Below, one piece after another: positions 1 to 11,852 of a stretch of 64,000 nt of DNA. Position 1 is the first letter of the stretch; every line of letters begins with the position of its first letter. Below the pieces are notes generated by a model. That model was given only the letters and a program-made list of their open reading frames with translations. It ran no database searches and had not been told where the DNA came from. The stretch is from contig OY726560.1 in the NCBI GenBank assembly GCA_963383645.1, forward strand, positions 88,136,093-88,200,092, given 5' to 3'. Origin of the DNA: Muscardinus avellanarius (taxonomy: Eukaryota > Chordata > Mammalia > Rodentia > Gliridae). Both the position numbers and the translations under genes were made by a program.

Positions 1-309
1 TTGCTAGTGAGTTTTTAAATCACTGATGACAGATTTTCTGCCCCTCTCTTTTGACTCCCATAAAGAGTACATTGCTTTATCATCATGAAGGGGAAGAATA
101 CACTATTAAACACTTCTCTCACTCGAACCAGGATCCTCTCCTTTACCCCCTCTGAATAGAGATATAATTTTTCTCCTCTTCAGAGAAATCTTTTGTAAAG
201 TTAGGGCAGTAATGTTTGCTTTGTAGTTTTGTCCTGACTGGTTAATTATTGATGATACTAATGATGATAAGTACAAAACTATCTGTTTTCCTGTATGCAA
301 TATGTGCTA
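1..309. other. Unannotated AT-rich stretch
   Basis: No repeat family, exon-like signal or RNA gene is recognisable here. Open frames are short and lack any familiar motif. Confidence 0.5.
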
Positions 310-480
310 TCTCATTGGATTCCACAGTAATGTGCTATTATTGTTACCTTTTTTTCTGATGGAGAAAATAAAGGCACAGAGAAGCTAAAAAATTTGCCCA
401 AAATAAAACTGTTGACTGAAATGCTGAAATGTAGGTCTTTGTGATTCCAGAGCTCGTGTTCATCCTCTGTATACTATGTT
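310..480 (+). repeat. MIR-like ancient SINE fragment
   Basis: The order of words matches the MIR core and 3' region: a cacagagaagctaaa stretch, then a ttgcccaaa motif, then gtaggtctttgtgattccag. These correspond to the MIR phrases for gaggttaagtaacttgccc and aggtctgtctgactcc. It is heavily diverged, so the assignment rests on motif order rather than identity. Confidence 0.45.
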
Positions 481-854
481 GTTTAGATATTTGTTTCAAA
501 ACCACATTTTAAAACAGAAGTCCTATTCCATTCAATTATATAGTTTTGCTCCTTTATGTATTTATTATTATTTTTTATGTACCACACGCCCTTATGCCCA
601 GGATGGCCAGAGTATGTATCCTGTCAGAGATTATTGCACTTTAGTGTCCTGGCAGTTATTCTTCAAATAATACAGTATGTTTGCTACATTTAAATTATTA
701 TCTAATACAACTATTCATGTCTAACACATCTTTTTTGCTATTTTATACATAGGAAGTTTTTTTCATCTCATTCTTGGAATTCTTTGGTTTTCAGCTTTAA
801 GTAACCTGTGCTTGTCCCTATTAAAGCAAATTTTCACTTTAAAGAAATAGCCCC
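481..854. other. Unannotated stretch
   Basis: AT-rich single-copy-looking sequence. I see no coding signal and no repeat I can name. Confidence 0.4.
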
Positions 855-1030
855 TCAGCGGGCCATGGTGGTACACACCTATAATCTTAGTACTTGGGAG
901 CTGAGATAGGAGGATTGCAGGCTGGAGGCCATTCTCAGCAATTTGGTGATACCCTGTTTCAAAATAAAGTATAAAATAGGGCTGGGAGGTGTATCTTGGA
1001 GGTAGGTAAAACACCCTTGGGTTTATCACA
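855..1030 (+). mobile_element. B1-dID-type dimeric SINE, diverged
   Basis: A B1-like left part (catggtggtacacacc, cttgggag, ggaggattgcagg) is followed by the linker ccctgtttcaaaataaa and an ID-like right part beginning at agggctggga. It is degenerate at both ends and has no clear target-site duplication. Confidence 0.8.
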
Positions 1031-1252
1031 TGGTGTAGCACTATCCTCCCGTACTTCCTTAACAAATACTTGGTAAGTAAACAAATACACAACTGAAAGC
1101 CAATCCATAGAAAATTTTTTGTTATCAGAATAAGGAATAAGATTCAGGAGTATTTGAAAAACTTTCTAATAACAGTCAACTAAATATGGCTAGTATTTAG
1201 GAGGGATAATTAAAGATGCAAAACTCTAGCAAATTGAGGGACTGTTTCTTCT

Positions 1253-1388
1253 TTATTTCCTTTTTTCTTGTGGTTCTGGAGTTGCTGGGGGTCTCGCTAA
1301 GTTGCTCAGGCTAGCCTCAAACCTGCGATCCTTCTGTGTCAACCTCCCAAGTATTGGGATTGTAGGCATCCACCACCATGCCTGGCTC
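1253..1388 (-). mobile_element. B1-dID-type SINE, left part, reverse orientation
   Basis: The reverse complement reads a standard SINE left monomer: the B1 start ccaggcatggtggtgg and the pattern of a spread RNA polymerase III A and B box. The right ID part is mostly missing, leaving a T-rich end at 1253-1270. Confidence 0.8.
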
Positions 1389-2639
1389 ACAAATCATTTT
1401 TTACCTAAAAAATGGTGATTTGAGAGCTTATGTTGTAAGAGACTGACTTTTCTGGGGCTATGCCAACAGATTTGTCCCAGCATCTGGGCTGGACTCATGT
1501 CCCAGTTCTTAGTGTTTTCTATTGTAGTGCTATGCACCTTTCCTTCATTATGTCCATTGCAGTTGGAATTTCTCTATTTTGATCATTATTTGATAAAGAT
1601 CCACTTCCCCCAGAAGGTGGTGAATTCCATGAAAACAAAAACCAATATCTCTGTTGCCCATGATGTACCTCTGGAGCCTAGAAGATGGCTCCAAATGAAG
1701 GGTAAGGCTGCAGGTTCTTCATGTCCCTGGTCATCAGTTACTTCTTGTCTTCAGTTTAACAGTTTGAAAATTGGAAACGTATGACACTGGTTCCAGAGAT
1801 TGTAGGCATACTTAGTTTGGCCAGAGAAGTGTTTTGCAAGCTTCTGGATCTGAATGCTTTGGCAGGCCTCTGGGGGTTGCTGTGTCCCACAGGTTCATTT
1901 TGGTCCCTGCCCCACCATGCCGCATCCGTTTAGCTCAGGCCCCTTGACTGTATAATTTGTCTGATCTGTGAAGGCATTTCAGTTTTTCACCTCTGGGTTT
2001 GCAAAGTCTTAGAAAATCCAATCTAGTTTGAATGATCTGTGATGGTAAAGTGCTTTCCTGAGGAAGCACACTTGTCCTCTAACTCTGGAAGATGTCTACT
2101 CTCTGGTTATACAACGTGAAGCCATATAAACTGGCTAACCTTGAAAAGGAAGTGGGTTGATTGCTAAGAAACAAGAGTGTGGAATTAATGGAAATAGTCA
2201 AAAGAGAATCTTTTCAAATTCTTAATTCCTTTTGCAGACACAGGCAGAATGCTCACTAACACAATCCTGTCAATTTAGGATAATAGCTTGCTAATTTTGA
2301 CTATCCACAGATTCTCAGAGATCTTAATATTATGAGATGGCAAGGGCCAACAAACTCCAGAGGAAATACTTTTTAATTAGGTAATGCTTCAATATTAACT
2401 AAAATAAAACAGGAAAAAATTTAAGGATGATTTTGTGTTCATATAATCTCTTAGCTTTTCAGGAAGGAACCTGGGAACACCTCATTTTATAAAATTTTTT
2501 ATCTCACTTGATCATATACTTCTGTGAGGTTATTTTTCTGAAAGTGTACTGATGCACCTGTAGATTTTGTATACGGTAATAATGAGGCTTGATAACAACT
2601 TGTATTTACTGGTTAGAAAAATGAATATGAGTATGATTT
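1389..2639. other. Unannotated stretch, possible L2 remnant at 1500-1720
   Basis: Around 1600-1700 the order agaaggtggtgaattccatgaa, then tctctgttgccc, then ctggagcctagaa resembles the L2 3' phrase on growth of a chronic summary (ctccttgagggcaggg, then cagcgcctag). The match is weak. The rest shows no exon, RNA gene or named repeat. Confidence 0.3.
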
Positions 2640-2765
2640 CATCTATGCCTCACAATATCCAAGTGAAGAAAGGAGAGCAGATCATCTCCACTTTGCAGAT
2701 CAGAAAAGAGGCAACATAACCCAAATCCAGTGGCTCTTAAGTGATAGCACCACAAATCCAACAGG
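2640..2765 (+). repeat. MIR-like fragment
   Basis: Contains atgcctcacaatatcc, then catctccactttgcagatcagaaaagaggc, the MIR order of cctcacaacaacc followed by ccattttacagatgaggaaactgaggc. Strongly diverged. Confidence 0.45.
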
Positions 2766-3064
2766 TGGCCAGGCTCAGTCCAGCCCCCTCCCATCCCCTA
2801 CACAGCCTAATGCTTTCATGACTTTGCCTTGCAAATCTGCTGAGTCCCTAAGGTTTATCAGTACATTTGTGGAAATTCCAAGCAGGTTAAGCTCAGAACG
2901 TGGGCTGCAGTTCAACTTTAACAGGAAGTAGGTTTGTGATACTGAATCTGTCTGAGCTTCCATTTCCATATAATAATTGAGGATTTTAATATCTACTGTG
3001 ATTAGAGATCACACTTCTGGGTCCTTCAGCACAGTGCCCGAAACATAGTAAGGGCTGTTGAGGT

Positions 3065-3135
3065 TATTATTGTTGTTGTTGTTATGGTGGTTGTTGTTGT
3101 TATTATTGTTATTATTATTATTATTGTTATTATTG
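3065..3135. repeat. (GTT/ATT)n microsatellite
   Basis: Imperfect trinucleotide repeat of GTT and ATT. It directly abuts the T-rich tail end of the reverse-oriented SINE at 3136, so it most likely grew from that SINE's A-rich tail. Confidence 0.9.
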
Positions 3136-3314
3136 TACTGGGGTTCCTGGAAACCCTTCTCCCTCCGGGCTACACTCCCAGACCTATTTTTTTTAATATT
3201 TTCATTTGGAAACAGGGTCTCTTAAGCCAGCGAGGCTGGCTTTGAACCTATATCATCCTCCTGTTTCCGCCTCCCAAGGGCAGGGATTAAAAGTGTGTGC
3301 CACCGTGCCTGGCA
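3136..3314 (-). mobile_element. B1-dID-type SINE, short subfamily
   Basis: The reverse complement has the short-subfamily marks: the middle reads gccagcctcgctggcttaagagaccc, and the right monomer ends in tttccaggaaccccagtac. The B1 start ccaggcacggtgg is at 3313. Its tail is the microsatellite to the left. Confidence 0.9.
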
Positions 3315-3342
3315 CTGAGGTTATTATTATTATCAGAACTTT

Positions 3343-3460
3343 TTTTTTACTATGTAGGAAAATTTTTAATATACTTTATTGATGCATTGTAATTTCACAT
3401 CATAATGAGGTTCAAAGTAATAGAGACATACAGGTACATAGCACTAATCAATTTTCAATG
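3343..3460 (-). mobile_element. Short L1 3'-end fragment
   Basis: Reverse complement contains the lineage-specific L1 terminus (tgatgtgaaattacaatgcatcaataaa). Only about 110 bp of 3'UTR is present. Confidence 0.6.
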
Positions 3461-4379
3461 AAGGGCTATCAACATCTCTCAACCAAACTGAAGAGCATGA
3501 GATGGAAAGGCAGTTTCAGTGATAACAAGGTCTTGGAGCAGAACCCAGCTTGGCTTTGTTGGGTGTGACTCAGAGGAAGATTGAGTGACAGAGAGATTCC
3601 TCCATAACTTCTGTGTGGGCTGCTCTAGACAAGAAAGAGTGAACACAGGCAAGCTTAGAGTTCCATCATTACACTATTTAGTTCATTCATCAAGGAGTTG
3701 TAGGCCTACAAAAAAGTCAAGAATGGATTGACAAAGTTTGAACTGAGTTCTTAAATAATGTTAAAAAATCCTACAGTGAAAATAGTTGTATTATGCTAAT
3801 GGAGATCGTATGTACCCTAAAGAATAATATTTAGTGGTCATTCTATGCAGGTGCATTTATGTGATGTCATGATAATATTGCTCTTAACATTTATTTTTAC
3901 ACATGCGGCCTTTGTCAATGTGAACCGTGACATTGCTGCTCTAGAGGCAGGCTTTAAAGACCCACTGCTTTAATGATTTGATTTCAATCCATCAAAAGTA
4001 TTTGGAGCAAAGTAGCTTTTCTGTTTCCTGAAATGTTTGCACAGAAGTTATTCACTGATAATGGATTTCTATTTGAAGGCCATTCATTCTCAACTTGGAT
4101 ATTTGCTGTCCAGATCAAGAAGCTCTTAGACGCAGAACATAATCGCTTATGAGTGTTTTCTGTTAATGACCTTGATTTTGCATCTCAAGATGTCTTTTCA
4201 AAAACAACATGATTGTGAGTAAAAGCAAGGATAACATTCCTGTTATCCAGTGGAGGAATATATTAATGGTCTCGGACAAATTCTTGACAGTCATAATGAT
4301 GAGCTGATAATGGAAAGCTTTAGACTAAAAATGAAAATACTAGTTCATCTTGAAATATGTCATGTAGTACAAGAGAGAT
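3461..4379. other. Unannotated stretch
   Basis: No repeat family or exon recognised in about 0.9 kb. Confidence 0.4.
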
Positions 4380-4640
4380 TTTTTAACAGCTTTATTGAGA
4401 TACAATTTACATACCATAAAATGTACCTACTACATATGTACAGTAAAAGATATTTAGTAAAATTATTGAATCATGCAACTATCACCACAGCCTAGTTTGA
4501 GAACCTCCCCAAATTACTTGGGGGCACTTGTAGTTAATCTTTATCACACCCACTGCCCCAGGAAGCCACTGAGCTGCTACTTGTCTTCATAAATTTGCCT
4601 TTTCTATATGTTTCATATAAACAGGCATTTCATTTTGCAA
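4380..4640 (-). mobile_element. Ancient L1M-type 3'UTR fragment
   Basis: Plus-strand text follows the reverse complement of the old mammalian L1 (L1MA/L1MB-like) 3' end: aacagctttattgagatacaat, then accataaaatgtacc, then gcaactatcaccacagcc, then ttcatataaacaggca. It is older than the full-length L1 next to it and belongs to a different subfamily. Confidence 0.8.
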
Positions 4641-4751
4641 ATGACATCGATTTACTTGAATGACTATGTGACATCAATTTATGGTTTATGTAATGCAGCT
4701 TACAATCTTGAGGTTTTATTTGGACCCAGTGTATTTTTTGTCACACTAAAT

Positions 4752-4764
4752 ACTAAATCTTATT
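4752..4764. repeat. Left target-site duplication of the full-length L1
   Basis: actaaatcttatt is present here and again, without mismatch, at 11840-11852. It brackets the L1 exactly and shows that this is one complete insertion. Confidence 0.92.
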
Positions 4765-4989
4765 TTTTAATTTAAATTTTTATTGGTGCATTGTATTTAT
4801 ACATCATAATGGGGTAAAAAACGTGTGTAGGCATAAATGTACACATCACCCAGCTAGCCCCTACCCACTCCCTCCCCATCCCCCCCTCCCATGCTTGGTT
4901 TAGTGGTTGGCTTCGATATGAAGTACATCATGCACTTTAAAGCTTTTCCCTCTCTTCACTTCCCATCCCTACAGTTAGGTTGTCTTATT

Positions 4990-7454
4990 TGCTCCTCTAT
5001 AGGATCTCTTTTTTCACCTGGAGTTCCTCCTATGACCCCATTCACCCTAGCTTTCACATATTAGGGAAAACATCTGGTTCCTTACTTTTTGTGACTGACT
5101 AATCTCACTTACCATAATGTCCTCAAGATCCATCCATTTCCCTGAAAATACTGCAATTGTATTTTTTTTATGGCTGAGTAAAATTCCATTGTGTACATAT
5201 CCCACAGTTTTGTAATCCATTCATCTTTTGATGGACATCTTGGCTGGTTCCACAGTTTGGCTATGTTGAATTGTGCAGCTATGAACACATGCATTAGTTT
5301 GGTAGTTTGGTTTCCTTTCTTTCGGGTAGATACCCAGAAGTGGTATTGCTGGATCAAATGGTAAATTTGTTCCCATTCTTCTGAGGATTCTCCATACTGT
5401 TTTCAAAGTGGTTGCACTAATTTGAAATCCCACCAACAATGTTTTAGAGTTCCCTCTTCTCCATATCCTTGCCAGCATTTGTTATTGTTCATGTTTTGAA
5501 TGATTGCCATTCTAGTTGGGGTAAGGTGAAATCTCAGGGTAGTTTTGATTTGCATCTCTCTGATTGCCAATGATGTTGAGTATTTTTTTCATTCATTTAT
5601 TGGCCATTTGAATTTCTTCTTTTGTGAAGTGTCTATTTAGTTCACTAGCCCATTTTTTGATTGGATGCTTTGTTTTTTTAGTGTTGAGTTTCTTGAGTTC
5701 TCTATATATTCTAGATATGAGTCCTCTATCGAAGGGGTAGGTGGCAAAAATCTTCTCCCATTCTGTTGGCTCTCGATTGAGGTTCTTGACAGTTTCCTTT
5801 GCTGAACAGAAGCTCTTCAATTTCATGCAATCCCACACATTGATTTGCCTTTTTGTTTGTTATGCCTTTAGGGTTTTGTTGAGAAAGTTTTTATCTGTGC
5901 CTATGTGTTGCAGTATAGGACCTATGCCCTCTTCGAGGAGCCTTAAGCTCTCTGGTCTAATTTTCAAGTCTTTGGTCTATCTTAAATTGACTCTTGTGCA
6001 GGGTGAGAAAGTGGGATTAATTTCCAATTTTCTGCATATGGTCAACCAGTTTTGCCAATACCATTTGTTGGAGAGGCTATCTTTTTTCCACTGTATGTTT
6101 TTGGCCCCTTTGTCAAAAATCAATTGGCTGAAAGTGTGTGGACTTGTTTCTGGGTCTTCTATTCTGCTCCATTGGTGTATAGTACCATGCTTTTTTTTTT
6201 TTTTTTTTTTTACAATGGCTTTGTAGTATAGTTTAAAGTCAGGTATTGTGATTCCTCCTGCATGTTTTTTGTTGCTGAGAACTACTTTGGCTATTCTGGG
6301 CCTTTTGTTATTCCAAATAAATTTAAGGACTGATTTTCCTATGTTTGTGAGGAATGATCTTGGTAGTTTAATGGGCATTGCGTTGAATCTGTAGATCACT
6401 TTAGGAAGTATGGCCATTTTGATAATATTTATTCTGCTTATCCATGAACATGGAAGATCTTTCCATCTTCTAAGATCTTCTTTGATTTCTTTTTTCAATT
6501 GTTTATAATTTTCTTTGTAGATATCTTTTACTTCCTTGGTTAAGTTTATTCCTAAGTATCTTATTTTTTTGTGGGTAATCTTGAGTGGAAGTGTTTTCTG
6601 AATTTTTTATTGTGTTTATGGTTGATGTACAGAAAAAGATTCTGATTTTTTAAGATTGATTTTGTATCCAGACACTTTGCTGAATTTGTTGATCAGTTCT
6701 ATAAGCCTTTTGGTTGAGTTTGTTGGGTTTTCTAAATATAGTATCATGTCATCTGCAAATAGTGAAAGCTTAAGTTCTTCTTTTCCTATTTGTACTCCTT
6801 TGATTTCCTTCTCTTGCCTTATTGCTCTGGATAGAGTCTCAAGTACTATATTGAAGAAAAGTGATGATAATAGACATCCTTTATCCATTTATGGGGAATT
6901 CCCTTTTTGGGGAATTCTTGAAGTTTTTCCCCATTTAGTGTGATGTTGGTGGCGGGCTTATTGTAGATTGCCTTTATGATGTTGAGATATGTTCCTTCTA
7001 TTCCAGTTCTCTGCAGTGCTTTTATCATAAATGGATGCTGGATTTTATCAAATGCTTTTTCAGCATCTATTGAAATGATCATGTGATTTTTGTCTTTGGT
7101 TCTGTTTATATGATGAATTACATGGATTGATCTTCATATGTTGAATCAGCCTTGCATCCCTGGGATGAACCCTACCTGGTCATGACGTATGGTTTTCTTT
7201 ATGTGTTTTTGAATGCGTGTTGGTAGTATTTTGTTTAGCAGTTTTGCATCCAAATTCATCAAAGATATAGGCCTGTGCCATGCATGGTGGTGCACGCTTG
7301 TAATCCCTGTGCTTAGGAGGCAGAGATAGGAGGATAGTGCAGGTTCGAAGTCAGCCGTGCTGGCTTAAGAGACCCTGTTTCCAAATTTAAAAAAAGTATA
7401 AAATAGGTCTGGGAGTGTAGCCCGGAGGTAGAAGGGCTTCCAGGAACCCCAGTA

Positions 7455-7492
<38 letters not shown>

Positions 7493-9045
7493 TATAGGCC
7501 TGTAGTTCTCCTTTCTTAAACTCTCTTTGTTTGGTTTTGGTATTAATGTGATGTTGGTTTCATAGAATGTATTTGGGAGAATTCTGGTTTTTTTATTTTA
7601 TGAAATAGATTGAGGAGTATTGGTATGAGCTCTTCTATAAAGGTTTTATAGAATTCACTTGGGAAATCATCTGGTCCTGGGATTTTCTTTGATGGTAGGC
7701 TCTTTATTGCTGTTTCAATCTCTTTGGTTGGTTTAAGTGTTCTAAATCTTCTTGACTCAGTTTAGGAAGGTTGTATTTATCTAGAAAGTTGGCAATTTCC
7801 TCCAGACTTTCCATTGTGTTGGAGTAAAGTTTTTCAGTGTAGTTTCTGATAATCCTCTGGATTTCTACACTGTCAGTAGTAATATCTCCTTTTTCATCTC
7901 TTATCTTCATAATTTGGGTTGATTCTCTCTTTTTTTTTAGTTAGGTGGCTAGTGGTTTGTCAATCTTGTTAATTTTTGGAGAAATCAGCTTTTGCTTTTG
8001 TTGATTTTCTGTATTGTTTTTTATTCTCTACTTCATTAATTTCTTCTCTGATTTTAATAATTTCCTGTCTTCTCCTGGTTTTGGGATTAGATTGTTCCTG
8101 TTTTTCATGGGCTTTGAGGTATGTCATTAGGTTATTTGATTATTTTCTGTTTTTCTTATGTGAGCACTCAGTGCTATAAATTTTTCTCTTAATACTGCCT
8201 TCAAAGTGTCCCAGAAGTTTTGATATGTTGTGTCTTTATTTTTGCTTGTTTCTAGAAATTTCTTGATTTCACCTCTTATGTTTTCTATGACTCATTCTTC
8301 ATTCAGAAATGTGGTGTTCAGCCTCCACATGTTCATGTGGTTTCTTTGGGTCTTTTTATAGTTGATTTCTAACCTCATTCCTTTATTGTCTGAAAATACA
8401 CAGGGAAGTATGTCACATACTTTGAATTTGCTAGTGCTCATTTTGTGTCCCAGGATGTGATTGATTTTGGAGAAGGTTCCATGAGCAGCTGAGAAAAATG
8501 TGTACTCCGCTATAGTTGGGTGAAATAATCTATATATGGCCAACAGGTCCATTTGATTAATGGTATTCTTTAGTTCTGAGGAATCTTTACTGACCTTTTG
8601 TCTAGATGACCTGTCTAATGGTGTAAGAGGGATGTTGAAGTCTTCCAGTATTGTTGTATTGGGATTTATGTGTAGTGTATTGTCACAGAGTGTTTGTTTT
8701 CTGAAAGTAGCTGCACCTATGTTTGGGGCATAAATGTTGATTATTATTATTTCCTCTTGTTGGTTTGTTCCTTTTACCAGTAAAAACTGACCATCTTTGT
8801 CTCTTCTAATTAGCTTGGGCTTGAAGTCTAACTTGTCTGATATCATAGTTGCTACTCCTGCTTGCCTTTGAGTTCCATTGGCATGGATTACCTTGCTCTA
8901 GCCCTTTGCCTTAAGTTTGTTTCTATCTTTCCTTGTAAGGTGTGTTTCTTGCAAGCAGCCAATAGTTGGGTTCTGATTTTTAATCCATTTTGCCACTTTA
9001 TGTCTTTTTATTGGGGAATTGAGGCCATTTACATTCAGTGTGATT
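4990..9045 (-). pseudogene. L1 ORF2 remnant (endonuclease-reverse transcriptase)
   Basis: Homology to L1 ORF2p runs in order on the minus strand through several frames. The endonuclease segment is at 8846-8292 (NIYAPN motif and an altered DFN catalytic-site region). The RT begins near 7082 ([14 protein letters not shown]). The RT catalytic FADD lies at 6759-6748. The C-terminal region includes [26 protein letters not shown] at about 5400-5310 and [16 protein letters not shown] at about 5220-5165. No open segment exceeds about 184 codons, and a SINE interrupts it at 7277-7490. It is a pseudogene of a mobile element, not a host gene. Confidence 0.92.
7277..7490 (+). mobile_element. B1-dID-type SINE nested in L1 ORF2, short subfamily
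   Basis: Flanked by a perfect 13-bp duplication, gatataggcctgt, at 7264-7276 and 7491-7503. It has the short-subfamily middle (gctggcttaagagaccc) and the end ttccaggaaccccagtacc, then a (CA)n tail. It inserted after the L1 had landed, so this SINE subfamily was active later than the L1 insertion. Confidence 0.96.
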
Positions 9046-9239
9046 AATGAGAGATGATTTTTAATTCCTAACATGTTAAGGTTTTATTTCTGTTTGAAAG
9101 ACTACTTGTTCTTTTTTTGCTTAGTTTTCTGCTGGATGAAAGTTCTTGTTTCTCTGGTTCTAGAGTGTATTACTTATTTCTTCTTTGGAGTTAATCTCTT
9201 TGAGTATTTTCTCTACTGCTGGTTTTGAAGACATAAATT

Positions 9240-10140
9240 CCTTCAGCTTCTGTTTGTCATGGAAGCTTCTTATTTCCCCATCTAATTTGAAAGATATTTT
9301 TGCTGGGTAGGAAATTTTTGGCTGGAAGTTGTTTTCTTTCAGAGTTTGGAATGTGTTATTCCAGGCCCTTCTGGCTTTTCATGACTTGGTTTGCGAAGTC
9401 TGGAGTGATTCTAATTCGTTTGCTACAAATGTCACTTGGCCTTTTAATTTTGTTGCCTTTAAGATTTTCCTCTTTGGCTTCTACATTGGTCATTGTGACT
9501 ATTATGTGGCGTGGGGAACCTTTTCTCGGATCTTGTCTAAAGGGAGTTCTATACATTTCCTGAACCTGTGCATCGACCTCGTGCTCTGTGTTTGGAAAAT
9601 TTTCTGCATTCTTTCTTTTAAGAGATTCTTGATCCCTTTGGTTTCACTTTCTTTTCCGTTCTCTGTGCCGATAATTCTGATGTTAGCTGTAGTATAGGCC
9701 CATATTTCTTCAATGTTCAATTCCTGTTTACGAATTGTTTTTTCTATGTTATGAACTATGCGTTCATTCTTGGAGTGATCATCTTCTAGTAGCGAGATTC
9801 TATTCTCCATGTGGTCTAATCAATTGTTTATAGTTTGAATTGATGCTATTACTTCAATGACTGCATCCTTTATTTCTTTCAGACTCTCTCTAAATTCTTT
9901 TCTAAAATCCTGAATTATTTCTACAGTTACATTCCTGATTTGATCTTCTGGAAATCTCTGCATTTCGGTGTTATCAGTTTCTGTTATTGTGGAGTTGTGG
10001 GAGTTCAGTGCTCTGTTGTTGTTCCTCTTTCCTATGATTTCAAAAGTTTGTACCTGTTGCTTTTGGTAGATTTCTTTCAGTCTCTAGGTGTCAGCTGGTA
10101 TTTTCAAGGGCAAGTTGTGATCAACAGTGAAGGTTGAGTA
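9240..10140 (-). pseudogene. L1 ORF1 remnant (RNA-binding chaperone)
   Basis: The open segment 9810-9502 on the minus strand has an N-terminal charged, coiled-coil-like part (MENRISLLEDDHSKNERIV) followed by the RRM-like stretch (NIEEIWAYTTANIRIIG, with KGIKNLLKE). The segment 9556-9356 gives the C-terminal domain (PRHIIVTMTNVEAKEENLK). The frame switches between these two, so the ORF is broken. Limits are approximate. Confidence 0.8.
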
Positions 10141-11839
10141 AGGAGGGAAGAAAGGGAGTAAACGGAAGAATAGGGTAAGGTCAGATAGGCTCGAATAGTA
10201 TGAGTATATGAGTTTGTTAAAGTAATATATATTAGAGATTAGATATAGTACCAATGTAGTAGAATTCTAGTAACCAATGTATAGTTTCTGGTATTGTGAT
10301 ATGAATTGGATTCAATACAGGACTAGTGAGTGATAAAAAGAAGAAAAAAGATAGATGAGAGAGAGGAGAGAGTAGGTTTGTAAGGGAAGAAGCTTGGGAG
10401 AGGATTTGGTATGAGGGTTAAAAAACAAACACAGCAAAACAAAAATCATAAAAACAAAACAAAAGACCCACAAACTGCTTCTAAAAAAAAAAAGCAAAAA
10501 AGCAATCAGGTATACACACACACACAGAAAAAAAAAAAAAAGAATGAAAAAGCCCAAACAATTCCACCAATGAATTCATGCGACACTACAAACAAATTCA
10601 GCAGTCTCTCTCTATGTAGATACTGATTGCTATGGTGACTTTTCCCTCTGTGAGTCTAGTTCTCTGAGTCTTTTCAGTCTATGCAGATGGATGATATCAA
10701 TGGGGTTGGAATTAATATTGAGTGAAGGTCACCCTCCACACTTTCCACAGACTTGGAGCCTAGGTCTTTCCCTGCCTCTGTTAGTAGTGTATGCCTCTGA
10801 AACCAAACTCAGTGTAGGGGTCTTAGTTCTACACAGCTCGGGCTGGGCTATTCTGACCTCTCCCTGTTCACCACATTGGAATGTCTGTAGTGTTCTCGGA
10901 AAACCTGCTCACTGGGTTTAGAGTTAAGCGTAAGATTCCCCCTACAATTTCCACTGGTCTGAGCCCAAGTCATTCTGGGCTTCTGATATGATCAACAGCA
11001 GATCCCACTTCTACCTTCTCTGAGTTCTTCTCCAATTTACCAGGACTTCACTTACTGTGCTCTGGATCTCTAGGGGGGTGTAGTTGTCTCCGCTGCCACC
11101 GCTCCTTCCCTGAGTTGTATTGCAAGGTCTCAGACCAAGGGAGTTTGTGGCAGTTGCGCCACACTCTGAGGTCGCTGGGCTGGGGGCTTTCCTTCAGGGA
11201 CCTGCGATTAGGGTGTAGAAATTTCTGCCACCCCTATTCCTGCACTGCCTTGAACCACAAGAACTCAGACCCAGAGAATTTATCAAAGCTGGTTGGGTCC
11301 CTGTGGATGCAATGCTGGGATTTATCCTGTAGGGGCCGCCATTTCACTTATGATGGTATTGGCACTCTGCTGGCGCTTTCATGGGCGCGGTTAACTCACC
11401 TGCTTGCTGTGTCTCTGCCACGCCCTCGGCAGTAAGGCTGGCATATCTCCCTTCTGGTTTGCGCTCCGCTCTGAATCCCTGGAGACAGTGATGGGCTTGG
11501 CCACTGAAACTTTTAACTTGTCTTCGCACTGAAAGAACTGCGGAATTATGTCCACCTGGACTGCATCTGGTCGCTTCAGCTCCTTTTCCTCCCTGGAGTA
11601 TGATTCTGTGAGTCACGGTGGCCTTGGCGTGGCAGCCCCCGCTGTGGCGGGCCGCTTTCTTTTCTGCTTCTCAGATTATTCTAGTCTTCCTTTTTTCTGT
11701 CTCTTGTATTTATAGCTTTTATTTCTCTATTGATAGCAGTTTCTGATTCTGTAACCATTATTTTTGCCACTATGGAGATCGAGTGTCAGCAGTGTTGTTA
11801 GAAGCTGCTTTACTCAGTCACCATCTTCCCCAGTCTCTC
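10141..11839 (-). promoter_or_regulatory. L1 5'UTR / internal promoter region
   Basis: About 1.7 kb between ORF1 and the 5' target-site duplication. It includes an A-rich/T-rich segment at 10410-10560 nearest ORF1, and a moderately GC-rich outer part (10700-11839). The extreme 5' end (minus strand) reads gactggggaagatggtgac, containing an AAGATGG core like the YY1 site that positions L1 transcription in other mammals. I see no monomer repeats. It does not resemble the 50-bp VNTR of the composites at 19796 and 41138. Promoter activity is inferred from position. Confidence 0.65.
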
Positions 11840-11852
11840 ACTAAATCTTATT
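11840..11852. repeat. Right target-site duplication of the full-length L1
   Basis: Exact copy of 4752-4764. Confidence 0.92.

Larger units (their letters stand above)
4765..11839 (-). mobile_element. Full-length LINE-1, decayed coding capacity
   Basis: A single L1 about 6.9 kb long once the nested SINE at 7277-7490 is removed. Reading the minus strand it has a 5'UTR (about 11839-10140), ORF1 remnants, ORF2 remnants with endonuclease, reverse transcriptase and C-terminal parts, a short 3'UTR and an A-rich tail at 4765-4790. The 5' end carries a gaagatggtg motif like the YY1 site near the start of other mammalian L1s. Exact 13-bp flanking duplications prove completeness. Stops and frameshifts break both ORFs, so it should not be retrotransposition-competent. 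Pieces of the same lineage lie elsewhere in the window. Confidence 0.95.

Noticed and set aside
5741..6226. 161-codon plus-strand open frame
   Set aside because: It is antisense to L1 ORF2; Phe/Leu-rich composition comes from reading the A-rich L1 backwards.
7441..7490. (CA)n as an independent microsatellite
   Set aside because: It is the tail of the SINE at 7277 and sits inside its duplication.
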